NCBI GenBank assembly: GCA_030146745.1
Contig: JASLBD010000362.1
Span: 1-6,920 of the forward strand
Direction of reading: 5' to 3'
From: Allosphingosinicella sp.
GTDB taxonomy: Bacteria; Pseudomonadota; Alphaproteobacteria; Sphingomonadales; Sphingomonadaceae
Length of the DNA stretch: 6,920 nt
Below, piece by piece: positions 5,966-6,920 of this stretch (its first letter is position 1; each line of letters starts with the position of its first letter). The notes beneath the pieces were generated by a model. That model was not told the DNA's origin. It saw only the letters and a list, made by a program, of their open reading frames with translations, and did no database searches. A program made the position numbers and the translations under genes.

Positions 5966-6564
5966 GGCATCGGCTTCGCGTCGGGGGCCCGGCCGTAAAT
6001 CGGGCGGGGGGCGAGCGAACGCAAGGCGGAGGGCAGGAACCGGGCGTCGGATGCCCGGGGCAGGGCGTCGACGGCCTTCCCCGAGCCGCGCGCCGCGACC
6101 AGGGCGGAGGCTCCCGAGCCCGCGACGCGATCGGCGCGAATGGCCGCCCCCGCCTCCTCGGGCGGCAGGGAGCGGAGCGTGTCGAGCGGCCGCATCACGT
6201 CCTCGCCAAAAGTCTGGACGAAAAGCTGCCCGTGTCCGCCCTCGAGCGCAACCGCGATTTCGCCGCCCGCCCCCGCCGCAGCGGCGACCGCCGCCATCGA
6301 GGAATAGCCGGCCAGCGGCACGCCCCAGCCGATCGCCATTCCATGCGCCGCCGCCAGGCCGACCCGAACGCCGGTGAAGCTGCCGGGGCCGCAATCGACG
6401 AGTATCGAACAGGGCCGCCGGCCCGCCAGGAGCGCCTCGACCATCGGCACCAGCCGCTCGGCATGGCCCCGGCCGACCATCTCATGACGCTCGGCGACCA
6501 GGGCGTCCCCGTCGAGGAGCGCGACGGAGCAGGCGGCGGTGGCGGTGTCGATGACGAGGATCAT
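5962..6564 (-). CDS. tsaB: TsaB, subunit of the tRNA t6A37 threonylcarbamoyl transfer complex
   Basis: The 200-residue protein is an ASKHA-fold, inactive paralogue of TsaD. It scaffolds TsaD and TsaE in t6A formation at A37 of tRNAs reading ANN codons. The N-terminus MILVIDTATAACSVAL is the ASKHA phosphate-1 strand. GRGHAERLVPMVEALL (31-46) and GPGSFTGVRVG (59-69) are hallmark TsaB blocks, and the length is close to family norm. An in-frame GTG lies three codons upstream (6573), but the ATG at 6564 gives the family N-terminus. Neither has a clear Shine-Dalgarno on the coding strand. The stop overlaps the GTG start of rimI by four bases, so the two are probably co-translated. The C-terminal half is alanine-rich and less conserved, with no sign of disruption. 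Confidence 0.94.
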   Translation of the reverse strand: MILVIDTATAACSVALLDGDALVAERHEMVGRGHAERLVPMVEALLAGRRPCSILVDCGPGSFTGVRVGLAAAHGMAIGWGVPLAGYSSMAAVAAAAGAGGEIAVALEGGHGQLFVQTFGEDVMRPLDTLRSLPPEEAGAAIRADRVAGSGASALVAARGSGKAVDALPRASDARFLPSALRSLAPRPIYGRAPDAKPMP

Positions 6565-6599
6565 TGGAGGCACAGACGTCGATGAAGGTCACACTGGCA

Positions 6600-6673
6600 C
6601 CCTGAACTTGGTTCAGGGTCCAGTTCTCAACCCGCACTGCTGCTCGAAACTGGATGCTGAAACAAGTTCGGCA
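6600..6673. repeat. Palindromic repeat between nifU and tsaB
   Basis: Arms 6600-6625 and 6648-6673 are inverted copies matching at 20 of 26 positions around a 22-base loop. Each arm is itself a small hairpin: ACCCTGAAC / GTTCAGGGT around TTG at 6599-6619, and ATGCTGAA / TTCGGCAT around ACAAG at 6654-6674. An inner TCCAGTT / AACTGGA pair joins them. CCTGAACTTG...TTCAGG with a nearby ATGCTGAAACAAGTTC is a dispersed repeat type I recall from sphingomonad genomes. It fills most of the 133-base spacer and could end the nifU transcript. I see no promoter in the spacer. Confidence 0.8.
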
Positions 6674-6697
6674 TGACGCCCGATGTGGCGATGGACT

Positions 6698-6920
6698 TCA
6701 AACCGCCTCGACCGACTCGACCTCGGGCACATAATGTTTGAGCAGGCTCTCGATCCCCTGCTTCAGGGTCATCGTCGAAGAGGGGCAGCCCGAGCAGGCG
6801 CCCTGCAGGGCGAGGTAGACGGTGCCGTTGCGGAATCCCCGGTACACGATGTCGCCGCCGTCCTGCGCGACCGCCGGCCTGACCCGGGTCTCGATCAGCT
6901 CGCGAATCTCGGCGACGAGC
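6698..6920 (-). CDS. NifU/Nfu-type Fe-S cluster scaffold, C-terminal part
   Basis: Only the last 73 residues are in the window; the N-terminal part lies beyond the right edge. They form the NifU C-terminal (Nfu) domain. It starts with an ELIETRVRPAVAQDGGDIVY helix-strand, then GTVYLALQGACSGCPSS containing the CXXC pair that bridges a [4Fe-4S] cluster between two subunits. MTLKQGIESLLKHYVPEV and an acidic ending follow. The family assembles and delivers Fe-S clusters to apo-enzymes in the cytoplasm; MiaB, encoded in this window, is one plausible client by inference. Alphaproteobacterial forms usually also carry an N-terminal Nfu_N domain, which cannot be checked here. The TGA stop at 6698-6700 is followed by the palindromic repeat. 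Confidence 0.95.
   Translation of the reverse strand, partial: LVAEIRELIETRVRPAVAQDGGDIVYRGFRNGTVYLALQGACSGCPSSTMTLKQGIESLLKHYVPEVESVEAV

Noticed and set aside
5966..6394. N-terminal extension of rimI into tsaB
   Set aside because: The extension is an out-of-frame reading of tsaB. GTG at 5965 with the GTGA overlap gives the usual GNAT start and length.

Overview
The window is ordinary chromosomal core DNA from an alphaproteobacterium, most likely a sphingomonad (Sphingomonadales). It is GC-rich, with strong G/C bias at third codon positions that produces many long antisense shadow frames. The Ros/MucR regulator, the Fur form without cysteine pairs and the gene order support this placement. 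So do intergenic palindromes of kinds I recall as common in sphingomonad genomes; I assigned the lineage by recognition, not by a search.

All ten genes lie on the minus strand, so transcription runs from high to low coordinates. In that order they are: the C-terminal end of a NifU/Nfu iron-sulfur scaffold (cut by the right edge); a spacer with a palindromic repeat; tsaB and rimI, overlapping by 4 bases; a spacer with a candidate promoter; mucR; a GC-rich hairpin; fur; a 163-base spacer filled by a large nested palindrome; a PlsC-type acyltransferase; miaB; phoH; ybeY; and a CorC-type CBS protein (cut by the left edge).

From plsC leftward the genes are spaced by 10 bases or overlap (TAATG, GTGA, TGATG junctions), so plsC-miaB-phoH-ybeY-corC looks like one translationally coupled operon. 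Two themes recur: tRNA modification (TsaB for t6A, MiaB for ms2i6A) and ribosome or RNA maintenance (RimI, YbeY, PhoH). Iron-sulfur and metal biology also recurs (NifU, Fur, the Fe-S enzyme MiaB). miaB-phoH-ybeY-corC is a widely conserved proteobacterial cluster.

I found no defence system, mobile gene, RNA gene, CRISPR array or unknown gene. What stands out is three different palindromic repeats. One is read in frame as the C-terminal tail of MiaB. One supplies the Shine-Dalgarno of plsC inside a hairpin arm. One fills the nifU-tsaB gap. A candidate mucR promoter has an inverted repeat between its -35 and -10 boxes. No gene-free stretch exceeds 300 bases.
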